Source: Treponema sp. (GTDB lineage Bacteria; Spirochaetota; Spirochaetia; Treponematales; Treponemataceae). From it: a stretch of DNA of 42,895 bases. The notes under the pieces are model-generated. The model had not been told where the DNA came from. It did no database searches and worked only from the letters and a program-made list of their open reading frames with translations. This document shows positions 17,484-26,072 of this stretch, in pieces; the stretch's first letter is position 1; each line of letters starts with the position of its first letter. The DNA lies in contig JAEDCY010000022.1 of NCBI GenBank assembly GCA_016293915.1, positions 1 through 42,895 on the forward strand, read 5' to 3'. The translations under genes were made by a program, and so were the position numbers.

Positions 17484-20102
17484 ATGGCTGAAGAAGAAAA
17501 TCTTACCCCGATGATGATTCAATATCGGGGAATTAAAGAAAAGTATAAGAACGAGGTGGTATTTTTCCGCCTTGGAGATTTTTATGAAATGTTCGATGAA
17601 GATGCGGTAGAAGTATCGCGTCTTTTGAATTTAACATTAACACACAGAGCAAGCCGTCCTATGTGCGGCATTCCCTATCATGCAGCAAAAATCTATATAG
17701 CCCGACTTTTACGTCTTGGAAAGAAAATTGTAATTTGTGAACAGGTTGGTGAAATTCCTAAGGGCGGGAAGGGCATTACAGAGCGTAAAGTAGTTGAAAT
17801 TATTACACCGGGTACAGCTGTGGAAGCTGAATATCTTGAAGGTAACAGAGCAAACTATCTTGCCGCTCTTTCAATTACAAAATCTAAAGCAGGTTTTGCT
17901 TTCATTGATGTTACTACATCTTCCTTTAGGGCAACTTCCTGGCCTGCTTCAAAAATGTCAGAAAATTTTGGTAAAGAATTAAACCGTGCTGCACCACGAG
18001 AGCTTCTTTTACCGGCTTCCCTAAAAAATAATGAAGCAATCAAAAGTGTGATTTCTGCTTATGGCTCAATTTCCGTCTCATATTATCCCGACTGGGATTT
18101 TTCAGCAGAACTGTCTTACAAAAAACTTACCGCACAGTTTAAAACCGCAAACTTAAAAGCTTATGGCCTCGAAGAAGATAGCCCTGAAATTGTACCAGCC
18201 GGCTTCCTCCTTGATTACCTTGAAAAAACTACAAATACTGTTTTACCTCATATTAGTTCAATTCGTGTTTACAGCGACAGTGAATATCTTATAATGGACG
18301 ATTCTTCGCGACGAAATCTGGAAGTTATTTCTAATATGCGCGAAGGAGGAACTCAGTTTACCCTTCTTGAGTGTGTTGATTTTACAAAAACTGCCATGGG
18401 CGGCCGACTTTTGCGTAACTGGCTTTTATTTCCGCTTACAAACCTGCGTCAGATAGAAGACAGACAGACTAAAGTAGCAAGCTTTGTTGAAAATAGAAAT
18501 CTTCTTGAAAAATTAAAGACAGACCTTGGTTCTATTCTTGATGTGGAACGTCTTGCAGGTCGTATTGCAATGGAACGTGCTCATGCAAAAGATCTTCAGG
18601 CTCTGCGTGCAAGTCTTGGAAGCTGGAGCCGAATTAAGGAATATCTTGGGCAATATGATTTTTCTTTTATTTCGGATGAAAATTCAGTAACTATCTGTAC
18701 TCTGATAGAAAAGGCTATTCTTGAGGATCCTGCAACTTCACTGACTGAAGGTGGAATTATAAAAGCCGGCTGGTCTGAAGAACTGGATCACTGGCGCGGT
18801 CTGCATGATAACTTTAATCAGATTTTAAGTGAATACGAAGCTGAAGAACGTGAAAAAACAGGCATTTCAACTTTGCGTGTAAAATACACAAACGCGGCCG
18901 GCTATTTTATAGAAGTCAGCAAGGGAAAACTTGGGGCTGTACCTGCGCACTTTATTATGAGACGTGCTCTTGTTAATGGAGACCGCTATACTACAGAACG
19001 TTTACAGCAGCTGGAAGCAGAACTTAATGAATCTTCTACAAAAATACTTGAACTTGAACGTGATCTTTTTGTAGAAATACGTTCTTCGCTTGCAAAATAT
19101 ATTCCGTATCTTCTACAGGTAGCGGATGAAATTGCAAATACAGATGCTGCGGCTTCTTTTGCACAGGCTGCCATAGAACATAACTGGGTACGGCCAGAAA
19201 TTGAAGAATCAACACATTTTGAAATAAAAGATGGCCGGCATCCTGTTGTAGAAAATCATCTCCCGACTGGAGAATTTGTTCCAAATGATGCCTTGCTTTC
19301 TGCAGAAGATGAAAGTATTCCTTCTTTTGCACTGATTACCGGTCCAAATATGGCTGGTAAAAGTACCTATCTTCGTCAGAATGCCCTGATTGCACTTCTT
19401 GCACAAACTGGTTCCTTTGTTCCGGCTTCCAGAGCCCGTCTTGGAATTGTGGATAGAATTTTTTGTCGTGTAGGTGCATCTGATAATCTTGCAAAAGGAG
19501 AATCGACCTTCCTTGTTGAGATGACTGAGACTGCAAATATTCTTCATGCTGCAACTAAGAAGTCTCTTGTTATTATGGATGAAGTAGGACGGGGAACCTC
19601 TACTGAAGATGGACTTGCAATTGCACGTGCAGTTTCTGAATATCTTCTAGATACTATTGGCTGTAAAACTTTCTTTGCAACTCACTATCATGAGCTTTCG
19701 AGAATGGAACATCCTTCTTTAAAAATGCTTTGTATGGATGTTCTTGAGAAAAATGGTTCTGTTGTATTTTTGAGAAAAGTAAAGGAAGGTGTTACCGGGA
19801 ATTCTTATGGTATTCATGTTGCAAAACTTGCAGGAATTCCACAGGCTGTAATTGACAGGGCAAATGTAATTCTTTCGCATATTCAGGCTCTTGCAAATGA
19901 CAATCCTGTAATTCTTGATGATGTACCTGCAAAATCCTCTGAATCAGAAAAAACACTTGCGGCAGCGCCTGTAAATCCAGGGCTTTTTAGTGATGAGGAA
20001 ATCATAATTTCTGAAATCCTTTCTGTTGATACAGATAATCTTACTCCTCTTAATGCACTTCAGATTATTGTGCGATGGAAAAAAGCTCTTTCAGGGCAAT
20101 AA
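17484..20102 (+). CDS. mutS: DNA mismatch repair protein MutS
   Basis: 872 residues, normal for MutS. It recognises mismatches and small loops and starts repair with MutL. The mismatch-reading Phe-x-Glu motif is in RLGDFYEMF near residue 32; Walker A is TGPNMAGKST, Walker B is VIMDEVGRGTS, and FFATHYHEL follows. The C-terminal tail is short and acidic. The start has only a poor ribosome site (CTGGGG two bases before the ATG), so translation may depend on coupling to skp, 18 bases upstream. Confidence 0.96.
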   Translation: MAEEENLTPMMIQYRGIKEKYKNEVVFFRLGDFYEMFDEDAVEVSRLLNLTLTHRASRPMCGIPYHAAKIYIARLLRLGKKIVICEQVGEIPKGGKGITERKVVEIITPGTAVEAEYLEGNRANYLAALSITKSKAGFAFIDVTTSSFRATSWPASKMSENFGKELNRAAPRELLLPASLKNNEAIKSVISAYGSISVSYYPDWDFSAELSYKKLTAQFKTANLKAYGLEEDSPEIVPAGFLLDYLEKTTNTVLPHISSIRVYSDSEYLIMDDSSRRNLEVISNMREGGTQFTLLECVDFTKTAMGGRLLRNWLLFPLTNLRQIEDRQTKVASFVENRNLLEKLKTDLGSILDVERLAGRIAMERAHAKDLQALRASLGSWSRIKEYLGQYDFSFISDENSVTICTLIEKAILEDPATSLTEGGIIKAGWSEELDHWRGLHDNFNQILSEYEAEEREKTGISTLRVKYTNAAGYFIEVSKGKLGAVPAHFIMRRALVNGDRYTTERLQQLEAELNESSTKILELERDLFVEIRSSLAKYIPYLLQVADEIANTDAAASFAQAAIEHNWVRPEIEESTHFEIKDGRHPVVENHLPTGEFVPNDALLSAEDESIPSFALITGPNMAGKSTYLRQNALIALLAQTGSFVPASRARLGIVDRIFCRVGASDNLAKGESTFLVEMTETANILHAATKKSLVIMDEVGRGTSTEDGLAIARAVSEYLLDTIGCKTFFATHYHELSRMEHPSLKMLCMDVLEKNGSVVFLRKVKEGVTGNSYGIHVAKLAGIPQAVIDRANVILSHIQALANDNPVILDDVPAKSSESEKTLAAAPVNPGLFSDEEIIISEILSVDTDNLTPLNALQIIVRWKKALSGQ

Positions 20103-20113
20103 TTCTGGTCAAT

Positions 20114-20135
20114 AATCAATATTTTTTGATTTTTT
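20114..20135 (+). terminator. Weak AT-rich stem-loop after mutS
   Basis: AATCAA (20114-20119) pairs with TTGATT (20126-20131), followed by TTTT. The six-pair stem has only two G-C pairs, so termination is doubtful. Confidence 0.3.
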
Positions 20136-20163
20136 CTGAAATCATTTCCTTTTTTCTCCACTT

Positions 20164-20952
20164 TTGAACCATTATATAGGTGTGAGAAAATTATTTTTCG
20201 AAGCAGGACAGTTTCTTATCTCTATGTTCAGACTTATGTATGTCTTTATAAGTGGCGGCAGTGAGTGTGCAGTATGTGGTTCAATCGTGTTTTTACGTCC
20301 GGTTTGTGGATCATGTTTACGTAAGCATTTTTCTGTAAAAAATATTACGGACAAAAACAGGTGTGAATGTTGTGGAAAAGAACTTTTGTCTACAAAAGGA
20401 AAGTGTATGAAATGTCGTGAGAATCCGGTTCTTTTTAATACCGACAGAGTTATACCGCTATTCCCGTACAGGTTGTGGAATCGTGAACTTATGTTCCGGT
20501 GGAAAATGCAGGGGGAAAGGATTTTATCTCCGCTTTTTGCAAAACTTTTGTGTGATGTGATTCGAAGAATGGGAGAAAGTGTAATCGTGCCTGTCCCTCC
20601 AAGAAAAGGTAAAATCCGGGAAAATGGCTGGGATCAGATTGATGAACTTTGTTTATTTCTCGCAAAACGTTATGGCTTTAAGGTTCTCAGGATTCTGGAA
20701 CGCAAAACTACTGTGCAGCAAAAAAAGCTTACACGACTTCAGCGTCTGGAATCAATAAAAACTGCATATACGCTTTGTGCTCAAAAGATTCTTGAGAAAT
20801 CCTTAAAGTCTTTTTCTGGAAAAATGCCTGATTCTGTATGTCTTATCGATGATGTATGTACTACTGGTGCCACATTAGAAAGTTGTGCAGAAATATTAAA
20901 GAATGCCGGAATAAAAAAGGTAAGTGCGGTTACTCTATTTACCGTAGATTAG
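20164..20952 (+). CDS. comF: ComF-family phosphoribosyltransferase-like protein
   Basis: Up to 262 residues. The N-terminal part carries zinc-binding cysteine pairs (35/38 and 48/51, then a CECC group at 67-70 and C81/C84), and the C-terminal part has the PRPP-binding motif IDDVCTTGATL (228-238). ComF proteins are needed for DNA uptake and transformation in several bacteria, perhaps linking imported single strands to replication restart. No other competence gene is here, so that role is only a family inference. The start is uncertain: TTG at 20164, GTG at 20182 and ATG at 20224 are all in frame, and none has a good ribosome site. Confidence 0.85.
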   Translation: MNHYIGVRKLFFEAGQFLISMFRLMYVFISGGSECAVCGSIVFLRPVCGSCLRKHFSVKNITDKNRCECCGKELLSTKGKCMKCRENPVLFNTDRVIPLFPYRLWNRELMFRWKMQGERILSPLFAKLLCDVIRRMGESVIVPVPPRKGKIRENGWDQIDELCLFLAKRYGFKVLRILERKTTVQQKKLTRLQRLESIKTAYTLCAQKILEKSLKSFSGKMPDSVCLIDDVCTTGATLESCAEILKNAGIKKVSAVTLFTVD

Positions 20953-20970
20953 TCATTTTTAAGGAGGTTA

Positions 20971-21054
20971 ATGAAGTTTGCATTGCAAATTTTGAGGTTT
21001 CGGGGTATTATTATAAGGATAGTTTTATATATCTTGGAGGGTATCTATGGCTAA
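20971..21054 (+). CDS. Candidate 27-residue leader peptide overlapping cheW
   Basis: AAGGAGG at 20961-20967 is followed three bases later by an ATG opening a 27-codon frame (begins MKFALQILRFRG). Its stop codon lies inside the second and third codons of cheW. The peptide is basic and hydrophobic. The strong ribosome site and the overlap suggest a translated leader coupled to cheW, but the short spacing and lack of comparison leave it speculative. The sequence AAGTTTGC-ATT-GCAAATTT (20974-20992), resembling the small hairpin repeat, lies inside it. Confidence 0.25.
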   Translation: MKFALQILRFRGIIIRIVLYILEGIYG

Positions 21055-21520
21055 CGATATTACATATCAAATGGTAACGTTTCATCTGGGGGAAGAATTA
21101 TATGGTGTCAACATCATGGATGTTAAAGAGATTGTAAGACTTCAGAATGTACGTGTTATCCCTAATGCTCCGTACTATGTAGAGGGTATTATAAATCTTC
21201 GTGGTGAAATAATTCCTATTATAGATTTGCATAAGCGCTTCAAGATTCAGTCGACAAATAAATCTGAAGATATTGAAATGGAAGGTGGATTTATCATCCT
21301 TAATATCGATGGAAGTAAAATCGGTATTATTATTGATAAAGTAGAGCGCGTTGTTACCGTAAAAGGTGAAGATGTAAAAGATCCGCCTCAGATGCTTAGC
21401 GGTATCGGAACAGAGTATATCGAAGGTGTTGTGCGTGAAGAAACAGGTTATCTTATCATGTTAAATACTCGCAAACTCTTCAATGCAAAAGAATTGCAGA
21501 AAATTATCGATATTCAGTAA
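21047..21520 (+). CDS. cheW: Chemotaxis coupling protein CheW
   Basis: 157 residues with the typical CheW double beta-barrel pattern: VTFHLGEELYGVNIMDVKEI at the start, then NLRGEIIPIIDLHKRF and a C-terminal GVVREETGYLIMLNTRKLF. CheW tethers CheA to chemoreceptors in the polar array. GGAGGG precedes the ATG by five bases. It is separated from any cheA, cheX or cheY, unlike the cheA-cheW-cheX-cheY grouping known in treponemes, so this may be an additional or relocated copy. It is five bases from the next gene and probably leads an operon running to 25981. Confidence 0.93.
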   Translation: MANDITYQMVTFHLGEELYGVNIMDVKEIVRLQNVRVIPNAPYYVEGIINLRGEIIPIIDLHKRFKIQSTNKSEDIEMEGGFIILNIDGSKIGIIIDKVERVVTVKGEDVKDPPQMLSGIGTEYIEGVVREETGYLIMLNTRKLFNAKELQKIIDIQ

Positions 21521-21525
21521 AATAA

Positions 21526-22581
21526 ATGATACAGACATACAGTACAACTATTCGTAGAAAAGAAATGGATGCGGTTTTGACCTGCATGGTTGACGAAAAA
21601 ATTGGTCCCGGCGAGTTGAACGCAAGATTAATCCAGACGGTAAAGGAATTTACTAAGTGTGACGGTGCAGTAGCTCTTCGCAGCCCTGCAATTGCTTTAA
21701 AATATGCGCTGCAGGCTTTGGATTTAGAAAAAGGCGGAAAGATTATGATTTCTGCCCTGGCCCCGGCATGGCAGTATCATACGGTAGAAAGTCTGGGGTA
21801 TGAGCCTCTTGTTCTTGATGTAGAAGAAGCTACAGGACTTGTAACAGCCGAAATTGTTTCAAAAGGTATGCAGGAAGGCGGAAAGCTTTTGATTCTTCAT
21901 GAAACAGAAGGTATTCTTCCTGATTTTGAAGGAATCATGGCTCTTGGTATTCCTGTAATTGAAGATATTTCACAGAGTGCTGGTGCTTCTGTTCCTGTTC
22001 TTACTTCGGAAGGAGTTCCTACAGAACAGAGAAAGCTTGCGGGGTCTTTTGGTATTTATACTATCATGGGACTTGAAGAACGTGATGTTCTTACTGCTGG
22101 TGGTGGAGCTGTTCTTATGGCTCCTGGCCGCCGTGAGTGGATTGTTCTTAAAAAGTATTCTGATGAAGCTCCATTAACTGATCTTTTGCCTGATATCAAC
22201 TGCGCCCTTGCCTGGGTGCAGGTAAAAGAATATCCTCGTAACGAAAAGACACGTAAAGAAATTTTTGCAATGTTCCATCAGGCATGCTTAATTGGACGAC
22301 ATAAAATGTATGCCCGGGAGATGGAAGATGGTTCAACAATGAGTTGTTTCCCATTGATTCTTGCAAGTTCCTTTAAGGACGTAAAGCAGTACGCTTCCAG
22401 AAAGGATATTGAAGTTCAGCTGGCTTACGATAATTCTGTAATTGCACTTAAGGATGAGCTTTCGGAAAAATGCATTCATGCAAAATCACTTTATCTTCGC
22501 TGCGTACATATTCCGCTTTATCCGCGTCTGACTCATGCAGAGAGTGCCAAAATTGTTAAGGTTTTGAGTTCTCTGCCATAA
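21526..22581 (+). CDS. DegT/DnrJ/EryC1-fold protein lacking the PLP lysine
   Basis: 351 residues resembling the DegT/DnrJ/EryC1/StrS aminotransferase fold, which normally makes amino-sugars. VIEDISQSAGA keeps the aspartate (147) that contacts the cofactor pyridine nitrogen. In the segment GSFGIYTIMGLEERDVLTAG (173-192) the position equivalent to the Schiff-base lysine in the usual PTKNLTTGEGG is arginine 186, and no lysine is nearby. It may therefore be a non-catalytic binding or sensing relative, or a PLP dehydratase-like variant. It lies between cheW and nadK with no sugar-synthesis genes beside it. No clear ribosome site is seen, suggesting coupling to cheW. Confidence 0.75.
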   Translation: MIQTYSTTIRRKEMDAVLTCMVDEKIGPGELNARLIQTVKEFTKCDGAVALRSPAIALKYALQALDLEKGGKIMISALAPAWQYHTVESLGYEPLVLDVEEATGLVTAEIVSKGMQEGGKLLILHETEGILPDFEGIMALGIPVIEDISQSAGASVPVLTSEGVPTEQRKLAGSFGIYTIMGLEERDVLTAGGGAVLMAPGRREWIVLKKYSDEAPLTDLLPDINCALAWVQVKEYPRNEKTRKEIFAMFHQACLIGRHKMYAREMEDGSTMSCFPLILASSFKDVKQYASRKDIEVQLAYDNSVIALKDELSEKCIHAKSLYLRCVHIPLYPRLTHAESAKIVKVLSSLP

Positions 22582-22600
22582 TTAGCCATTAAAGGATAAA

Positions 22601-23443
22601 ATGAAAAAAGCACTTATAATTATAAATGTTAGCAAAGATGAATCTATGACTCTGGCAAAGGAAATTGCATCTTATCTTAAAAAGAAAGATGTAGCGTATG
22701 ATTTTCTCAGCTTTGACGGTTTTGTTGATAATACTGATTTTAAGGGCTATGATTTTGTTATTTCGCTTGGTGGAGATGGAACTGTTTTGTATGCGGCACG
22801 AAATTCTTCAAAATATGGACTTCCTGTTTTTCCTGTAAATCTTGGGGAATTTGGTTTTATCGCTTCTGTCCAGCCGGAAGACTGGCAGAAAGAACTGAAG
22901 CTTTTTATGGATGGAAAGGCTGTTTTTGAAAAACGTTCCATGCTTAAAGTCAAAGTTATACGTAATGGAAAAAGAGTTTATAGTTCACTAAGCCTTAATG
23001 ATGCTGTTATTTCTGCAGAACGTGGTGTATCTACAATAATGCTTTCTGTAAAGCGGAATTCGCTTCCTTTGTGCCGTCTCAAAGCTGATGGACTTATCCT
23101 CGCAACACCAACCGGCTCAACCGCATATTCCGCCGCAGCTGGAGGTCCAATAGTTTCACCGGAAGTTGAAGCCTTTGTCCTTACTCCGTTAAATCCTTTT
23201 TCCCTTTCAAGCCGTCCTATAGTTTTAAGTCCTGACAGTAATCTTGAAATCACTGTAGAAAAAAGTCGAATAAAAGGAATCTGCCTTACAGTTGATGGAC
23301 AGGAGCCGTTTGGAATTCAATTCGGTGACATTATATCTGTTGTACTTAATAAAAAGAAAGCAAAGCTTGTGGCAGGCTCAGAAGAAAAGTTTTATAACGC
23401 GCTCAGATCAAAATTAAACTGGTCGGGGGTACCTCATGCTTGA
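22601..23443 (+). CDS. nadK: NAD kinase
   Basis: 280 residues. It phosphorylates NAD+ to NADP+. The diagnostic GGDGT (57-61) and the later TPTGSTAYS segment are present, and the length fits bacterial enzymes. AAAGG lies five bases before the ATG. Its last eight bases overlap the recN start, a pairing of nadK and recN seen in many bacteria. Confidence 0.95.
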   Translation: MKKALIIINVSKDESMTLAKEIASYLKKKDVAYDFLSFDGFVDNTDFKGYDFVISLGGDGTVLYAARNSSKYGLPVFPVNLGEFGFIASVQPEDWQKELKLFMDGKAVFEKRSMLKVKVIRNGKRVYSSLSLNDAVISAERGVSTIMLSVKRNSLPLCRLKADGLILATPTGSTAYSAAAGGPIVSPEVEAFVLTPLNPFSLSSRPIVLSPDSNLEITVEKSRIKGICLTVDGQEPFGIQFGDIISVVLNKKKAKLVAGSEEKFYNALRSKLNWSGVPHA

Positions 23444-25178
23444 AGATTTAACCATTAAAGATTTTGCTTTAATAGATTCGGATTATCTTGAATTTACAAA
23501 AGGCTTTACTGTGCTTTCGGGAGAAACCGGCGCGGGTAAGTCTATTCTTATAGGAGCTCTTTCTTTTTTGCTTGGAGGAAAAGCGGAAGTTTCACAGATA
23601 AGAGCTGGCAAAAAAGAGGCTAGTGTAAGCGGAACCTTTTTACTGAATATGCAGCTTCCTGTTAGAAGTGAAATTCCGGAAGATGATGATCCTCGTAATG
23701 CACTAGAGTGGCTGAATATTCATGGCATTGAGCCGGAAAATAGCCGTGTGCTTCTTCGTAGAATTATCCGAGATACTGGCAAAACAGCTGCCTGGATTGA
23801 TGATACGCCTGTTACGCGTGCAGATCTTGCACAGTTTTCTTCCTTTTTAGTTGATATTCATGGTCAGCATGAACATCAGTCTTTGATGAAGGTAAGTGAA
23901 CACAGAAAATATCTTGATGCCAGGGCAGGAATTACTACAGATGTAGATGCTTTTACAAAAAAATATGCAGAACTTGTTCAAAAACGAAAGCTTCTTGCTC
24001 AGTATAATCTTTCTGATGGCGAGCGAATGCGAAAGCTTGATATGATGAGCTTTGCTGTAAAAGAAATTTCTGAAGCTAAACTTAAGCAGAATGAAGATAC
24101 AGAACTTGAAGAGGAGCAGGCAAGACTTGCATCGTATGAAAAGATTTATTCTGACATAGATTCTATAGATCAGATGTTATCAAGTGATGATAACGGTGTA
24201 ATAGGGCTTCTTAAAAAAATCAGAAGAGACAGTTCTCATGTTACAGAGCTGGATAAATCGCTTTCAAAACTTGATGAGCGTGTAGAGTCTGCATTTTATG
24301 AGCTTTCCGATATTGCAGATGAGTTTTCATCATATAAAGGAAAACTTGTTTATGATCCAAACCGCCTTCAGACTGTAGAAGACAGATTATCACTCATTTA
24401 TAATCTTAAGAAAAAATATGCATCTTCTGTAAACGCCCCGCTTTCTGAAGTATTTTCATATTTTGAAGAGGCTCAGCGCTATATCGAAGAAAATGGTGAA
24501 GGTAATAATCGTAAGGAAATTCTTACTGCCGAAATTAAGGCTCTGGAAAAAGAAGTTCTTACTCAGGCAGAAAAGCTTTCACAGGCTCGAAAAGCGACAG
24601 CTCAGACTCTCAATTCTGAAGTAGACTCTATTCTTGCAAAACTTGGAATGAAAGGTACAACCTTTGCCGTTCAGATTAATCAGAAAGCTGGAACAGAGGT
24701 TGAACAGCTTTGCGGGCCTTATGGAAAAGATGATATTGAATTTATGATAAGTGCAAATCCGGGAAATCCTCCGCTTCCTCTTGCAAAGATTGCTTCTGGT
24801 GGAGAACTTTCACGTGTTATGCTTGCACTTAAAACCATTTTTGCCCGTACAGACGGAGTAGAAACCCTTATTTTTGACGAAATTGATACTGGAATTGGCG
24901 GTGAAGTTGCCGTTGCAGTAGGTGCACATATTAAGAATCTTGCTAAAAATCGGCAGATTTTCTGCATTACACATCTAGCGAGCATCGCAGTTTATGCCGA
25001 TAATCAGATTAAGATAGAGAAAAGTGTCTCCGGAGAAATTACTTCATCAAATGTTTATCCTGTGGAAGGCGAAGCCCGCGTAGCTGAAATTGCACGTATG
25101 CTTTCCGGTGATTCAGACACAGCGCAGTCTCTGGAACATGCTCGTTCTCTTCTCCAGAAATTCAGCGGAGGTAACTGA
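23436..25178 (+). CDS. recN: DNA repair protein RecN
   Basis: 580 residues, an SMC-like ATPase acting early in double-strand break repair. Walker A is GETGAGKS (29-36); a coiled-coil middle follows (about 155-380); the ABC signature ASGGELSRVML and Walker B LIFDEIDTGIGG are near residues 450-490. The start overlaps nadK by eight bases, and its stop codon overlaps the next start (TGATG), so the three genes are probably translated as a unit. Confidence 0.96.
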   Translation: MLEDLTIKDFALIDSDYLEFTKGFTVLSGETGAGKSILIGALSFLLGGKAEVSQIRAGKKEASVSGTFLLNMQLPVRSEIPEDDDPRNALEWLNIHGIEPENSRVLLRRIIRDTGKTAAWIDDTPVTRADLAQFSSFLVDIHGQHEHQSLMKVSEHRKYLDARAGITTDVDAFTKKYAELVQKRKLLAQYNLSDGERMRKLDMMSFAVKEISEAKLKQNEDTELEEEQARLASYEKIYSDIDSIDQMLSSDDNGVIGLLKKIRRDSSHVTELDKSLSKLDERVESAFYELSDIADEFSSYKGKLVYDPNRLQTVEDRLSLIYNLKKKYASSVNAPLSEVFSYFEEAQRYIEENGEGNNRKEILTAEIKALEKEVLTQAEKLSQARKATAQTLNSEVDSILAKLGMKGTTFAVQINQKAGTEVEQLCGPYGKDDIEFMISANPGNPPLPLAKIASGGELSRVMLALKTIFARTDGVETLIFDEIDTGIGGEVAVAVGAHIKNLAKNRQIFCITHLASIAVYADNQIKIEKSVSGEITSSNVYPVEGEARVAEIARMLSGDSDTAQSLEHARSLLQKFSGGN

Positions 25179-25981
25179 TGTCAAAGATTTCGGAAGAAAC
25201 AAGGCTCCATTTTAATGAGGCAATTCAGCCCTACAAAGGAAAAATCACTGCCACTCTTGAAAAAGAAAAGACTATGCTTAACGGTATGCATAAAGGTGAT
25301 ATTGACTATGAAAACAAGAAACTGATTTTATGCGAAGATATGATTTATACAGCTTCCTTGTATATGGCTCAGAATAGTCTTTCTCTTCGCCTTATGGAAG
25401 TGAAAAATAATGATGCTTTGAATGATGCACGAAAAATTCTCTATAAAGCCATTATTTATCTTGAAGAAATAGTTTCTGATACAATTGATGTGCCTTATGC
25501 AGATCTAAGTCCGCTCCAGGAAAGTATTCAGAATGTTCCGATTATCCGCAGATATACTATTATCCGAAAACTTGGGCTTGCAATTACAATGCTTAAAAAT
25601 GCCTTTGGAGATAACAGTAAATGGAAGTGGTCTTTCGTTGAACTGGAAGGTCGCTTTGCCACAGTCTCAAAGAATCTGATTGATATGAAAGCTGCTTACA
25701 AAGATTATTTTGATCCAAATAGTGCTGATTATGAAACAACAGTACTTTATATCAGAATGATTCTAAAGCAGCTGAATGACTCGGCAACTGCATACCGCGA
25801 TAAATACGAGCTTTCAACACGCCGTATTGATGATATGCGTAATGCTATAAAATATCTTCTTGCTCTTCGTAAGCTTTACATTGCTATCGGAGATTCAAAT
25901 CAGGCAGAAGAAGTAAAGAAAAAGGCTGTGGTCTGGAAAGATAAGATGGATGCTGATCACAAGGCCGGATTAAGCAATTAG
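25178..25981 (+). CDS. Helical protein of unknown function, coupled to recN
   Basis: 267 residues that I do not recognise. There is no signal peptide or membrane segment; the sequence is charged and predicted mostly helical, with repeated heptad-like stretches. The C-terminal part (about 200-260) looks like a tetratricopeptide-style helix pair (YLLALRKLYIAIGDSNQAEE). Its start overlaps the recN stop by one base, which argues for co-translation. Whether it works with RecN is unknown. Confidence 0.8.
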   Translation: MSKISEETRLHFNEAIQPYKGKITATLEKEKTMLNGMHKGDIDYENKKLILCEDMIYTASLYMAQNSLSLRLMEVKNNDALNDARKILYKAIIYLEEIVSDTIDVPYADLSPLQESIQNVPIIRRYTIIRKLGLAITMLKNAFGDNSKWKWSFVELEGRFATVSKNLIDMKAAYKDYFDPNSADYETTVLYIRMILKQLNDSATAYRDKYELSTRRIDDMRNAIKYLLALRKLYIAIGDSNQAEEVKKKAVVWKDKMDADHKAGLSN

Positions 25982-26010
25982 AGTTGAAATTATTATTCAA
26001 ACCTAATACC

Positions 26011-26051
26011 GACTGCCTCAAGGCTTTAAGCTAAGCGGGTCTTGACCAGTC
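26011..26051 (+). other. Imperfect stem-loop before the HD-domain gene
   Basis: GACTG (26011-26015) pairs with CAGTC (26047-26051); inside it CAAG pairs with CTTG, and GCTT with AAGC. It lies in the 91-base spacer upstream of 26073 and could be leader structure or part of a terminator for the recN run. Confidence 0.3.
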
Positions 26052-26072
26052 GTAAATCATGAGAAGTATAAT

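Noticed and set aside
26067..26072. TATAAT with an upstream TTGACC before the HD-domain gene
   Set aside because: The hexamer touches the ATG and the spacer is 19 bases, so transcription would begin inside the gene.
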